Part shown: piece by piece, positions 17,815 to 28,314 of the stretch
Layout: each line of letters begins with the position of its first letter
How positions within the stretch are numbered: position 1 is the stretch's first letter
DNA from: Litorilinea aerophila
GTDB taxonomy: Bacteria; Chloroflexota; Anaerolineae; Caldilineales; Caldilineaceae
NCBI RefSeq assembly: GCF_006569185.2
Contig: NZ_VIGC02000016.1
Span: 1-64,000, forward strand
Direction of reading: 5' to 3'
Length of the DNA stretch: 64,000 nucleotides
Translations under genes and position numbers: made by a program
The notes under the pieces: generated by a model
The model's database searches: none
What the model was told of the DNA's origin: nothing
The model's input: only the letters and a program-made list of their open reading frames with translations

Positions 17815-18109
17815 GAGTCTGCCGCAGCCCGGCAGGGGATCCATAGATCACCCGGTGTCGCAGGTCACGCACCCTTGCGTGACAGAGAAGTAAGGTCTGA
17901 CTCTAATGCACAAAGGTCAAATGAGGACGCTGACCCACGCAGATGAACGCTGATTCGGGTGATTCTCTCCTGCGTTTCTTTGCGCCTTTGTGCCTTTGCG
18001 TTTAAAAATGCCCTCTTTGCAGGGAAGTCATGCGTGGCACTTCACAAGACAATCGGTATGACGGTACGAAAGCAACGGTACGAGAGCACTCACTGAAGGA
18101 GTCGACGCG
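17815..18109 (+). other. Long leader between riboswitch terminator and lysC
   Basis: This stretch holds a phrase GCAGATGAACGCTGAT and then TTTCTTTGCGCCTTTGTGCC, TTTGCG, a repetitive sequence with no coding sense. Near the end are two GGTACGA repeats (about 18062 and 18080) and the lysC ribosome binding site GAAGGAG. I see no gene or second promoter here. Confidence 0.45.
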
Positions 18110-19594
18110 ATGATCGTCATGAAGTTTGGCGGCACATCGGTGGGCAGCGTCGAGGCGTTTGCCCAGGTGGCCAACATCGTCGCCGCCCAGGTCGAAGAGC
18201 AGGCCCGCACGCCTCGCCCCGGCGTGGTGGTGGTCACCAGCGCCATGAGCGGCGTCACCAACGCCCTGATCGAGGCAGCCCGGCGGGCTGCGCAGGGAGA
18301 CGAGCAGTACTTCCGGGAGGTGGAGGACAGCCTGCGGGTGAAACACCAGTTCGTCGCCGGCCAGCTCATCGAAGATGGCACCGAGCGGGCCCGGCTGGGC
18401 GCCCTCTTCGACCAGCGCCTCCAGGAGTTCAACCGGCTCTGCAGCAGCATTGCCGTCCTGGGGGAGCTGACCAAACGGGGCCTGGACGTGGTGAGCGGCC
18501 TGGGCGAACGGCTCAGCGCCCCCCTGCTGGCTGCGGTGCTCCGGGCCCGGGGCCTCAAGGCCGAATACGTGGACGCGGGGGAGCTCATCGTCACCGACAA
18601 CGTCCACGGCGGCGCCTCGCCCCTCATGGAGCTGACCACCCAGCGCTGTCGCAGCCGCCTGCAGCCCCTGGTGGACCACGGCATCGTGCCGGTGATCACC
18701 GGCTTCATCGGCGCCACGGTGGAAGGCATCCCCACCACCCTGGGCCGGGGCGGCTCGGACTACTCCGCTGCCATCATCGGCGCGGCCCTGGGCGTGGACG
18801 AGATCCAGATCTGGACTGACGTCAACGGGGTGATGACGGCCGATCCTCGCATCGTCCCCAACGCGCGCAGCCTGAACCAGCTCAGCTATGAAGAAGTGGC
18901 GGAGCTGGCCTACTACGGCGCCAAGGTACTCCACCCCAAGACGGTCACGCCAGCGGTGGAGCAGAAGATCCCGCTGCGGGTGCTCAACACCTTCCAGCCC
19001 GAGCACCCCGGCACCCGCATCCTGGAACGCAGCGACAGCGAGACCCTGGGCACGGTCAAAGCCATCACCGCCATCCGCGGCCTGAACCTCATCACCGTGG
19101 CCGGTCGGGGCATGATCGGCGTGCCGGGCATCGCGGCGCGGACCTTCAACAGCGTGGCCCGGGTGGGCGCCAACGTCCTCATGATCAGCCAGAGCAGCAG
19201 CGAGCAGAGCATCTGTTTCGTGGTGCCCGAATCCGCCGCGGCCACCGTGGTGGAAGCCCTGAAGGAAGAGTTCAAGGCCGAACTGGAACGCCGCTACATT
19301 GACCGCATCTTCGACCACCCGGATATCGCCATCGTGGCTGTAGTAGGCAGTGGCATGCGGGGAACGCCCGGCCTGGCAGCAGGCATCTTCAACGCCGTGG
19401 GCCGGGAGCAGATCAACGTCATCGCCATCGCCCAGGGCTCCAGCGAGGCCAATGTGAGCCTGGTGGTGGAAGCCCGGGATACTGCGGCGGCCGTCAGCGC
19501 CATCCACGAGATCTTCGAGCTGGATAAACCCACCGGCGAACGCAGCTACAACCGCTCGCCAGTGCTGGGGAAAATGGCTGCTGGGACGCCCTGA
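18110..19594 (+). CDS. lysC: Aspartate kinase
   Basis: The 494-aa enzyme phosphorylates aspartate, the first step towards lysine, threonine and methionine. It starts MIVMKFGGTSVGSVEAF (KFGGTSV substrate motif) and carries VVSGLGERLSAPLLAAVL, GRGGSDYSAAIIGAALG and WTDVNGVMTADPR. Two ACT domains follow: ITVAGRGMIGVPGIAARTF at about residues 325-345 and VAVVGSGMRGTPGLAAGIF at about 405-425. The length and long insert resemble the aspartokinase part of ThrA more than the B. subtilis form. GAAGGAGTCGACGCG precedes the start. The operon is under the SAM riboswitch, so methionine status, not only lysine or threonine feedback, should control its expression. Confidence 0.96.
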   Translation: MIVMKFGGTSVGSVEAFAQVANIVAAQVEEQARTPRPGVVVVTSAMSGVTNALIEAARRAAQGDEQYFREVEDSLRVKHQFVAGQLIEDGTERARLGALFDQRLQEFNRLCSSIAVLGELTKRGLDVVSGLGERLSAPLLAAVLRARGLKAEYVDAGELIVTDNVHGGASPLMELTTQRCRSRLQPLVDHGIVPVITGFIGATVEGIPTTLGRGGSDYSAAIIGAALGVDEIQIWTDVNGVMTADPRIVPNARSLNQLSYEEVAELAYYGAKVLHPKTVTPAVEQKIPLRVLNTFQPEHPGTRILERSDSETLGTVKAITAIRGLNLITVAGRGMIGVPGIAARTFNSVARVGANVLMISQSSSEQSICFVVPESAAATVVEALKEEFKAELERRYIDRIFDHPDIAIVAVVGSGMRGTPGLAAGIFNAVGREQINVIAIAQGSSEANVSLVVEARDTAAAVSAIHEIFELDKPTGERSYNRSPVLGKMAAGTP

Positions 19595-19797
19595 CCCCCT
19601 GCCAAACCGACAGCCAGACGGAGATGTCCCAGCGCTATTTTTTCGATGGTTGAGTTATTGGCCGTCTTATAATAAAATTTGATAGAATAAAGGGGGAGCC
19701 AGGCCTGGTCTTGTGCTCCCCTTTTTCCCGAGAGCCCGGCCCCTGAATGGACAGGGAGCGGACGGGCAGAGCAGCCGGCCATAGATTCGAGGCTTGC

Positions 19798-20928
19798 ATG
19801 CGAGTACTACATGTCATTCTGTTTGGTGTTGGAGGCGTGGGGCGCGCGCTGGTCCGCCAGATGGTGGAACACCGAAGCCTGCATGCCCTGCGCTACGGCC
19901 TGACCCTGCCCATCGTCGCCCTCTGCGACCGGGACGGCGCGGTGGTGGATGAAACGGGCATCGACGACGAAGCGCTTCTCCAGCTTGTGGACTTCAAGGC
20001 CCAGGGTGGGCGGCTGGCCAATCACCCCCTGGGCGGCCCCCAAGGCGACCCGGCCGGCATCGTCGACATCGCCGGCCGAGACGGCACCGTGGTGGTAGAT
20101 TGCACGGCCAGCGAAGCCACCGTCCCCGCACTCCTTCTCGCCCTGGAGCGTGGTTACAAAATTGTACTGGCCAACAAAAAACCGCTGACCGTCGACCAGG
20201 AGGTGTACGACCGGCTGGCCGCGGCCGGTGCCACTGCTGGCGAAGAAGGTGGCCCCGCCCATCCCCTCACCCATCACCTGGGGATGAGCCGGTGGGAAAC
20301 CACCGTGGGCGCGGGCCTGCCGGTCATTGCCACCCTCAACCGCCTGGTGGCCAGCGGCGACGAGGTCAGCCGGATTGCCGGCACCTTCAGCGGCACCCTG
20401 GGCTACGTGATGACCGGCCTCCAGGAAGGCCGCCGCTTCAGCGAAATTGTGCGGGAAGCCCATCGCCTGGGCTATACCGAGCCGGATCCCCGGGATGACC
20501 TGGGGGGCATCGATGTGGCCCGCAAAGCGCTGATCCTGGCCCGGGGCCTGGGCTGGCGGCTAGACCTGGCCGATGTACAGGTCACCGGGCTCTATCCGCC
20601 AGAGATGGATAGCCTGTCGGTCCAGGAATTTTTGGATGCCCTGCCCCAGCTGGATGAGACATTCCAGCGCCAGGTGGCCGAGGCCGCCGCCCAGGGGCAG
20701 GTTCTGCGCTACGCGGCCACTGTGGAAGGGCAACAATGCCGGGTGGGGCCGACCCTGGTCTCCGCCGACAGCCCCCTGGGCAGGCTGCGGGGAACCGACA
20801 ATTTGGTTGAATTCCACACCCGTTGGTATCATCCCAACCCACTGGTGATCCAGGGGCGAGGCGCTGGTGTGGACGCGACGGCGGCCGGTGTCCTGAGCGA
20901 TATCGTGGAACTGGCCTTTACAGGCTAA
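19798..20928 (+). CDS. hom: Homoserine dehydrogenase
   Basis: This 376-aa enzyme reduces aspartate semialdehyde to homoserine. The Rossmann motif is VILFGVGGVGRALVRQM. It also contains VVDCTASEATVPALLLALERG, KIVLANKKPLTVD, VGAGLPVIATLNRLVASGDEV, AGTFSGTLGYVM and EAHRLGYTEPDPRDDLGGIDVARKA, the full signature. There is no C-terminal ACT domain, as in ThrA-like and plant-type enzymes. ATG at 19798 has GAGG six bases upstream; a 17-codon upstream extension is unlikely. It follows lysC by 203 bases, a gap that contains a possible weak -10 box TATAAT at 19668-19673. Confidence 0.95.
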   Translation: MRVLHVILFGVGGVGRALVRQMVEHRSLHALRYGLTLPIVALCDRDGAVVDETGIDDEALLQLVDFKAQGGRLANHPLGGPQGDPAGIVDIAGRDGTVVVDCTASEATVPALLLALERGYKIVLANKKPLTVDQEVYDRLAAAGATAGEEGGPAHPLTHHLGMSRWETTVGAGLPVIATLNRLVASGDEVSRIAGTFSGTLGYVMTGLQEGRRFSEIVREAHRLGYTEPDPRDDLGGIDVARKALILARGLGWRLDLADVQVTGLYPPEMDSLSVQEFLDALPQLDETFQRQVAEAAAQGQVLRYAATVEGQQCRVGPTLVSADSPLGRLRGTDNLVEFHTRWYHPNPLVIQGRGAGVDATAAGVLSDIVELAFTG

Positions 20929-21004
20929 AAGGACAGACGGGCCCCAAGGAAATGCAACACGATACCGGAAAAACAGAGAACCGGAGAACCGGAGAGATAG
21001 ACCG

Positions 21005-22108
21005 ATGAGTGTGCCGAAGATCAAGGTGGGCGTGCTGGGCGCCACAGGAGCCGTGGGGCAGCGGTTTGTGCAAATGCTGCAGGGGCATCCCTGGTTCGAA
21101 ATCACGGCCCTTTGCGCTTCCGAGCGGAACGCCGGCAAGCCCTATGGAGAAGCCTGCCGCTGGAACCTGCGGGGAGACATGCCAGCGCACCTGCGGGATG
21201 TGATCCTGCAAGAATGTGCGCCTGGGATCGACTGCCAGTTGGTCTTCAGCGCCCTGCCCTCGGAGACGGCGGGGGAGATCGAGGAGGCCTTTGCCGCCGC
21301 GGGCTACGGCGTCTGCAGCAACGCCCGCAACCACCGCTACGACCCGGATGTCCCGCTCCTCATTCCCGAAGTCAACCCCGAGCATCTGGCCCTGTTGGAA
21401 GTCCAGCGCCGAAACCGGGGGTGGAGTGGATTCATTGTCACCAACCCCAACTGCAGCACCACCCACCTGGTCAGCGCCCTCCATCCCCTGCACCTGCGCT
21501 TTGGCGTGAAGAAAGTCTTTGTCGTCACCATGCAGGCCATCAGCGGCGCCGGCTACCCCGGCGTGAGCAGCATGGACATCCTGGACAACATCGTCCCGTA
21601 CATCGGCGGCGAAGAGGAGAAGATGGAGGAAAAGGAGCCCCACAAGCTCCTGGGGACCCTGGAAGGTGACCGCATTCGCCCGGCAGAGCTGACCATCAGC
21701 GCCCACTGCAACCGGGTTCCTGTGCGGAATGGACATTTGGAAGCCGTCAGCGTAGAATTCGAAGAGGCGCCGACCATGGAGGCCATCCTGGAGGCGTGGG
21801 AATCCTACAGGCCGCTGGCCCAGCAGTTACGCCTGCCCAGCGCGCCCCAGCCGGCCATTCTCTACAACCCGGCCCAGGATCGCCCCCAGCCTCGCCTGGA
21901 TCGCCTGGCTGGCACCGTGCCCGGCATGGCCACTGTGGTGGGCCGGCTGCGCCCGGATCCCCTGTTCCACGCCAAGTTTCTGGTCCTGGGGCACAACACC
22001 ATCCGGGGAGCCGCCGGCGGCAGCCTGCTCAATGCCGAACTTATCGTCGCGCAGGGCTACCTGGGGCCCGAAGGGGCGGCGTTAGCCCAGTCGCTCCAGG
22101 TGGCATAA
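21005..22108 (+). CDS. asd: Aspartate-semialdehyde dehydrogenase
   Basis: The 367-aa NADP enzyme reduces aspartyl phosphate to the semialdehyde. N-terminal IKVGVLGATGAVGQRFVQML is the cofactor site. FIVTNPNCSTTHLV contains the catalytic Cys, and AISGAGYPGVSSMDIL and SAHCNRVPVRNGHLEAVSVEF carry the substrate and His residues. The spacing matches the archaeal/fungal-type ASADH subgroup. GGAGAG lies nine bases upstream. With lysC and hom it completes the route to homoserine under one SAM riboswitch. Confidence 0.96.
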   Translation: MSVPKIKVGVLGATGAVGQRFVQMLQGHPWFEITALCASERNAGKPYGEACRWNLRGDMPAHLRDVILQECAPGIDCQLVFSALPSETAGEIEEAFAAAGYGVCSNARNHRYDPDVPLLIPEVNPEHLALLEVQRRNRGWSGFIVTNPNCSTTHLVSALHPLHLRFGVKKVFVVTMQAISGAGYPGVSSMDILDNIVPYIGGEEEKMEEKEPHKLLGTLEGDRIRPAELTISAHCNRVPVRNGHLEAVSVEFEEAPTMEAILEAWESYRPLAQQLRLPSAPQPAILYNPAQDRPQPRLDRLAGTVPGMATVVGRLRPDPLFHAKFLVLGHNTIRGAAGGSLLNAELIVAQGYLGPEGAALAQSLQVA

Positions 22109-22164
22109 CGCATTTTCATCATATCAGGTTGGGGAGGAGATGACATCACAGGCAGCATCCCATT

Positions 22165-22237
22165 AGCCCCCTTCCCCGTCGTGGGAAGGGAAATGACTCT
22201 TCTCTCCTCACGCCCACAAAACGCAGGAAAGGGGGCT
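22165..22237. repeat. GC-rich inverted repeat downstream of asd
   Basis: AGCCCCCTTCC at 22165 and GGAAAGGGGGCT ending at 22237 form an imperfect stem enclosing about 50 bases, including a smaller CTTCCCC/GGGAAG hairpin. It may end the lysC-hom-asd transcript or be a dispersed repeat; no T-run follows. Confidence 0.5.
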
Positions 22238-22291
22238 GGGGGTGAGGGGTAGATGAGCCAAGCGTTCAGTGATTGGAAATAGGGGGACAAT

Positions 22292-23512
22292 GTGAATACG
22301 GTGTCAACCACGAGGATTCATCCGACCATGGAAGGGGAGACCGAATTGCGGAACTTTGGGCGAGCCAGCCTCTATGACTATTTTGGCGACCTGGTTATCT
22401 ACCGCAATCTGGAACCGGTGGATGCTCGACTGCCCGGCCTGCGCTCGGCCGCCTACAGGATGGACCTGACCAGTGACCGCATTCCCCGCAAACTGGACCG
22501 GGAATACGCCAAAGCCGCCGTCTGGTTTGTGGAAGAGGCCCAACGGCTGCGCAAAGTCTCCGCGGCAATCCGGGAGATCCTGTTTGTGGGGGACACCCGG
22601 CTCAACGACGGCCAGGCCTATCTCAACATGAAGCGGCTGGGCCAGTGGGAAGGCAGTTGCTTCATCGGCGCGGAACGGCCCGATGAAGAATCCGTGGTTG
22701 ACATCGACGAGGACGAGCGCATCTACGTGGCCAATCGCTGGGCCTCCCTGGGAGATTGGGTGCGGTGGCTGGTGGAGGAAGGAAACTTTCACCTGGACGA
22801 GCGCACCGTTATGGTGGTGGACATCGACAAGACCGCCCTGGGCGCCAAAGGCCGCAACGACGCAGTCATCAACAAAGCCCGGCTGGAGGGCATCTATCGC
22901 ACCATGGATGCCGTCCTGGGCGAGGACTTCGACCAGGAGGCCTTTGAACGGCAGTACAGCGAGCTCAACCGCTCCCGCTACCACTTCCTGACGGAGGACA
23001 ACCAGGACTATTTGGCCTACATCTGCCTGGTGCTGAACTCAGGGCTCATCGGCTACACCGAGATGATGGAAGAGATCCAAAAGGGCAGCCTGGACAACTT
23101 CGAGCAGTTCCTCCGCTGGGTGGACAGCCGCATGATGATCCGCCCCTCCAGCGGCGAGAACGTGCGCCAGGTCCACGAAGCGGTGATTGCCAGCGTACGC
23201 AACGGCGACCCCACGCCCTTCAAGCGCTTCCGCCGGCAGGAGTTCATCTGCACCGTCAACCACATGGGCCATCTGTCCGATGACAGCCCGGTGGATCAGC
23301 TCCTGAGCCAGGAGATCACCCTGACCAACGAGATTTGCGAACTGTCCAGCTGGCTGGCCGAACGGGGCTGCCTGCTCCTTTGCCTCAGCGACAAGCCGGA
23401 CGAAGCATCCATGCCGGATCGGCACGACTCGGCAGAGCTGCCGCCCGTCCACAAGGCCCAGACCCACCGGGTGGGCACCTCCATCCAGTCGGTGTTGGAC
23501 AGCCTGAGTTGA
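22292..23512 (+). CDS. Unknown protein with HAD-like motifs in permuted order
   Basis: I do not recognise this 406-aa protein as a named family. It contains VMVVDIDKTALGAKGRND (residues 173-190), which resembles HAD motif I (DxDxT). LLLCLSDKPDEAS (361-373) resembles motif II, and K388 may serve as motif III. EILFVGDTRLNDGQAYL (95-111) resembles motif IV (GDxxxND) but lies before motif I. No signal peptide or membrane helix is visible. The GTG start has AGGGGGA a few bases upstream; ATG at 22328 is a possible alternative. A terminator lies at 23649. It could be a phosphatase or a non-enzymatic sensor; the substrate is unknown. Confidence 0.75.
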   Translation: MNTVSTTRIHPTMEGETELRNFGRASLYDYFGDLVIYRNLEPVDARLPGLRSAAYRMDLTSDRIPRKLDREYAKAAVWFVEEAQRLRKVSAAIREILFVGDTRLNDGQAYLNMKRLGQWEGSCFIGAERPDEESVVDIDEDERIYVANRWASLGDWVRWLVEEGNFHLDERTVMVVDIDKTALGAKGRNDAVINKARLEGIYRTMDAVLGEDFDQEAFERQYSELNRSRYHFLTEDNQDYLAYICLVLNSGLIGYTEMMEEIQKGSLDNFEQFLRWVDSRMMIRPSSGENVRQVHEAVIASVRNGDPTPFKRFRRQEFICTVNHMGHLSDDSPVDQLLSQEITLTNEICELSSWLAERGCLLLCLSDKPDEASMPDRHDSAELPPVHKAQTHRVGTSIQSVLDSLS

Positions 23513-23648
23513 ACAGGCGTGGCGCCCCTGGCAGGAGGCTGCCCGGGGCTGGGACAAGGGTCATCCTCACCCGGGAACCGGCCATCGGGTCTCGGCCACG
23601 GATCCCGGCGGTCCCCTGGCAGCGAGGCACCTCCCCAGAGAGAAACGG

Positions 23649-23676
23649 AAGCGGGCGCTGGAGCGCCCGCTTTCTT
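23649..23676 (+). terminator. Intrinsic terminator after the HAD-like gene
   Basis: AAGCGGGCGC (23649-23658) pairs exactly with GCGCCCGCTT (23663-23672) around loop TGGA, followed by TCTT. It ends the transcript started upstream. Confidence 0.8.
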
Positions 23677-23682
23677 GACCTG

Positions 23683-23699
23683 GTTCCCCAGTGGGGAAC
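23683..23699. repeat. Small perfect hairpin GTTCCCC/GGGGAAC
   Basis: GTTCCCC-AGT-GGGGAAC, immediately after the terminator at 23649. It has no T-run and may be a dispersed repeat. Confidence 0.55.
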
Positions 23700-23785
23700 G
23701 CATGTTACGGAAATAGATGCAGGAGTGCACTAAAGTCAGACCCAGACAACAAACAGATTCAAGCCGGGCACCATCTGCCCTGTGG

Positions 23786-23836
23786 AGTGCGTTTCAACGC
23801 ACTTAGGGTGTGCCAGCCGATGATTTCAATCATCGG
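23786..23836. repeat. Twin perfect hairpins with identical TTTCAA centres
   Basis: AGTGCGTT-TC-AACGCACT (23786-23803) and CCGATGATT-TC-AATCATCGG (23817-23836, overlapping a GGCC tract) are two perfect short-loop hairpins 13 bases apart. Both are built around the same TTTCAA centre. They lie about 150 bases upstream of ftsH with no ORF nearby. Confidence 0.65.
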
Positions 23837-23982
23837 CCCAAGGCCGGCCACGGTTTCATGCAGATTCATGCAGAGCTACCACGCAACGGTGAACTTGAAG
23901 AAACTCTGTATCATCTGTGGCTGAAAATCTGTAAACTCTGTGGATTGCGACGAATCTACTTGGTTCGATTTGGAAAGGACCC
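23837..23982 (+). other. Region upstream of ftsH
   Basis: This stretch contains a recurring phrase (TGTATCATCTGTGGCTGAAA, then ATCTGTAAACTCTGTGGATT) and the ribosome binding site GGAAAGGA before ftsH. No clear promoter was found. With the preceding hairpins it completes the 470-base gap between the HAD-like gene and ftsH. Confidence 0.4.
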
Positions 23983-25905
<1,923 letters not shown>

Positions 25906-25923
25906 CGGCCACGAGGAGTTGTC

Positions 25924-25956
25924 GGGGCGGGTTCAGAACCCGCCCCCATTTTTTTT
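25924..25956 (+). terminator. Intrinsic terminator of ftsH
   Basis: GGGGCGGGTT-CAG-AACCCGCCCC is a perfect 10-bp stem followed by CA and eight T residues. Confidence 0.93.
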
Positions 25957-26050
25957 CTCCGATTTGTCCCAGCTTTTTGGAAAAGGTCAGGAGCTCTGCT
26001 AGCCGCGCCCACCCGATCCTCCGGGCCTGATTCCACAGCGGTCCTAAAGC

Positions 26051-26112
26051 CGCAGGCGGCCCCGTTTCCATACCCATTTCCATACGGGACCGCCTGCGTG
26101 CGGTATGGAAAC
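26051..26112. repeat. Interleaved inverted repeats (pseudoknot topology)
   Basis: Stem 1: CGCAGGCGGCCCCGT (26051-26065) with ACGGGACCGCCTGCG (26084-26098), one G-T pair. Stem 2: GTTTCCATACC (26064-26074) with GGTATGGAAAC (26102-26112), perfect. The two overlap by two bases and alternate in order, so they could form a pseudoknot or compete. It lies in the convergent gap between ftsH and psuG. Confidence 0.6.
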
Positions 26113-26189
26113 CGCCCCTACCCGCCTTGCCAGGCACCCCGGACGCCCCCTGTTTCCCCAGAATTCGGAACGCACCCGGCCCCATTGCG

Positions 26190-26210
26190 GGCGTGATATT
26201 TACGCCAGAC
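26190..26210 (-). repeat. Partial copy H of the intergenic palindromic element
   Basis: On the minus strand GTCTGGCGTAAATATCACGC matches the left arm of the element (compare copy F). The homology then fades. The TAA of the shared TGGCGTAA is the actual stop codon of psuG (26200-26202), so the element supplies the end of that reading frame. Confidence 0.6.
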
Positions 26211-27087
26211 TGGACGAGGGTGTGGACGACGCCAGGGCAACGGCAATTTCAGCCGCGGCCCTGGCGTTGTTTTGGAGCAGGGCGATGTTGGTCTGCACGC
26301 TGCGCTCGCCGGTCAACTCGGCCAGGCGAGACAACAGAAACGGCGTGACCTCGGCCGAGCGCAGCTGGCGGGCTTCGGCCTCGGCCACGGCCTGCTGGAT
26401 GGCCGGCTCGATCTCCGCGGCGGGAATTTCATGGGCCTCCGGCACCGGCACCGCTACCAGCAGGCCACCCGGCAGGCCCAGGGCTTGCTTGGCCCGCCAG
26501 AGCCTGGCCACTTCATCCGCGGAATCGCAACGGATATCCACCGGAAGGCCGCTGTCCCGGCTGTAAAACGCGGGGAAGACATCGGTGCCGAGACCGACCA
26601 CCGTCACCCCGTGGGTTTCCAGGTACTCCAGGGTGGCCGGCAGGTCCAGGATGGCCTTGGCGCCGGCACAGACCACGATCACCGGCGTCTGGGCCAGCTC
26701 CTGGAGATCGGCGCTGACGTCGAAGGGGCCGCCCCGGTGCACCCCGCCGATGCCGCCGGTGGCAAAGACCTGGATGCCAAACCGATGGGCGATCCACATG
26801 GTGGCCGCCACGGTGGTGGCCCCATCCTCACCCCGCGCCACCACCACGGGCAGATCCCGGCGGCTGACCTTGCGGACATGGGGGGCGGTGGCCAGGTGGA
26901 CGATCTGGCTGTCGTCCAGCCCGGCGACGAGCTGCCCACCGATGATGCCGACCGTGCGGGGGATGGCCCCATGCTCCCGGATGGTGGCCTCCATGGAGCG
27001 GGCCAGCTCCAGGTTCTGGGGATAGGGCAGACCGTGGGAAATGACGGTGGACTCCAGCGCCACCAGGGGCTGTGTTGGCTGGCTCAT
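26200..27087 (-). CDS. psuG: Pseudouridine-5'-phosphate glycosidase
   Basis: This 295-aa enzyme splits pseudouridine 5'-phosphate into uracil and ribose 5-phosphate. It carries VALESTVISHGLPYPQNLELA, VARGEDGATTVAATMWIA, VFATGGIGGVHRGG (metal and substrate loop), VVCAGAKAILDLPATLE, LETHGVTVVGLGTDVFPAFYS and a C-terminal TPFLLSRLAELTGERSVQTNIALL. All are typical of PsuG. The partner kinase PsuK is not in the window. The start ATG overlaps the stop of alaX by four bases (ATGA), so they are translated together. The last residues SSSLA and the stop derive from a repeat fragment. Confidence 0.95.
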   Translation of the reverse strand: MSQPTQPLVALESTVISHGLPYPQNLELARSMEATIREHGAIPRTVGIIGGQLVAGLDDSQIVHLATAPHVRKVSRRDLPVVVARGEDGATTVAATMWIAHRFGIQVFATGGIGGVHRGGPFDVSADLQELAQTPVIVVCAGAKAILDLPATLEYLETHGVTVVGLGTDVFPAFYSRDSGLPVDIRCDSADEVARLWRAKQALGLPGGLLVAVPVPEAHEIPAAEIEPAIQQAVAEAEARQLRSAEVTPFLLSRLAELTGERSVQTNIALLQNNARAAAEIAVALASSTPSSSLA

Positions 27088-28301
27088 GCTTGCATCTGCC
27101 TTTCGATGGCCTGTCGGGCCGCCTCCAGGACGGCGGGCAGCTCAGAAGCGCGGACGCCGCCGCCCTGGGCGAAATCGGGTCGACCACCGCCACCACCGCC
27201 GAAAGGGCGCAACGCCTGTCGCAGCAGCGCGCCGGCGTCCAGGGGCATATCCGCCGAACGAGCCACGATCAGGCTCGCCTTCTCCTCCTGGATGCAGCCC
27301 AGCAGGGCCACGGTGGAAGATTCCTCCTGCAGCAGGCCGGCCAGGGTCTTGACGGCGGCGATCTCCTGGTCGGAGACGATGTGGGTGACCAGCCGCCAGG
27401 GGCCGAGGGGAACGGCCCGGGCCCGCAGGTCTGCCGCGGTGTGGCGCAGGAGCGCTTCCGTCAGGTGGGCCACCTGGGCCTGGAGCGCCTTCACCTGGTC
27501 CAGGTTACGGGCAATCAATGGGGGCACCTGGGCGGGTTCGGTGCTGAAGAGGGCCGCGGCTTCAGTCAGCAGTCGGTGGGTGGTCGCGTAGTGGCCATAG
27601 GCCCGGCGGCCACAGAGGAAGGTAAGCCGCGTCTGTCCCCGCCGACGTTCTGTGCGCAGGAACTTGATGGGACCGATTTCAGCCGTGGTCCGACAGTGGG
27701 TGCCGCCGCAGGCCGAATAGTCGAAGTCCGCAATTTCCACGATGCGGATCGCGCCACGAACTGCGGGCGGCCGGCGCAATGGCACACGGTCCAGTTCTGT
27801 CTCGTCGACAAAGTAGGCGGTGATGGGCCGATTTTCATAGACCAGGTCATTGGCCGCTCCTTCCGCTTCCTCCAGTTGCGCTGACGAGAGCGTCTCCACG
27901 TCCAGGTCCAGGGTGGACTCTTCGGCGCCAAAGTGCACAGAGACGGTCTCGTAGCCGAAGTGGCGATAGAAGACCTGGCTGATGAGATGCTGGCCGGAGT
28001 GCTGTTGCATGTGATCGTAGCGGCGGGGCCAGTCGATGACGCCGTGGAGGAGCTCCCCCGCCGCACGCCCGGTCAGGGGCGCATCCAGCAGGTGGTAGAT
28101 GGTCCCATCGTCCCCCGCCACCACATCCACCACCTGTCGGTCAGCCAGGCGGCCGGTGTCGTGGGGTTGGCCGCCGGAGGTGGGGTAGAAACCGGTGCGA
28201 TCCAGCAGCGCGGCCGGTCGGCCATGGAGGGTGGTAGTGGCCACCAGGGTCGCGTCGAATTCGGTCTGGTAGGCGTTCTCGTAGTACAGGCGAATGGTCA
28301 T
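27084..28301 (-). CDS. AlaX-type alanyl-tRNA editing protein with DHHA1 domain
   Basis: The 405-aa protein removes mischarged Ser or Gly from tRNA-Ala in trans. It has the AlaRS-like editing core: GFYPTSGGQPHDTG, HMQQHSGQHLISQVFY (HxxxH zinc ligands) and DYSACGGTHCRTTAEIG (CxxxH). It ends with a DHHA1 domain including FGGGGGGRPDFAQGG. That makes it the long AlaX class. No class II catalytic core is present, so it cannot charge tRNA. Start is placed at MTIRLYYENAY (28301); an upstream in-frame start at 28328 would overlap galK by 14 bases. It is coupled to psuG. Confidence 0.92.
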   Translation of the reverse strand: MTIRLYYENAYQTEFDATLVATTTLHGRPAALLDRTGFYPTSGGQPHDTGRLADRQVVDVVAGDDGTIYHLLDAPLTGRAAGELLHGVIDWPRRYDHMQQHSGQHLISQVFYRHFGYETVSVHFGAEESTLDLDVETLSSAQLEEAEGAANDLVYENRPITAYFVDETELDRVPLRRPPAVRGAIRIVEIADFDYSACGGTHCRTTAEIGPIKFLRTERRRGQTRLTFLCGRRAYGHYATTHRLLTEAAALFSTEPAQVPPLIARNLDQVKALQAQVAHLTEALLRHTAADLRARAVPLGPWRLVTHIVSDQEIAAVKTLAGLLQEESSTVALLGCIQEEKASLIVARSADMPLDAGALLRQALRPFGGGGGGRPDFAQGGGVRASELPAVLEAARQAIERQMQA

Positions 28302-28314
28302 GGTGCCGGCTCGG

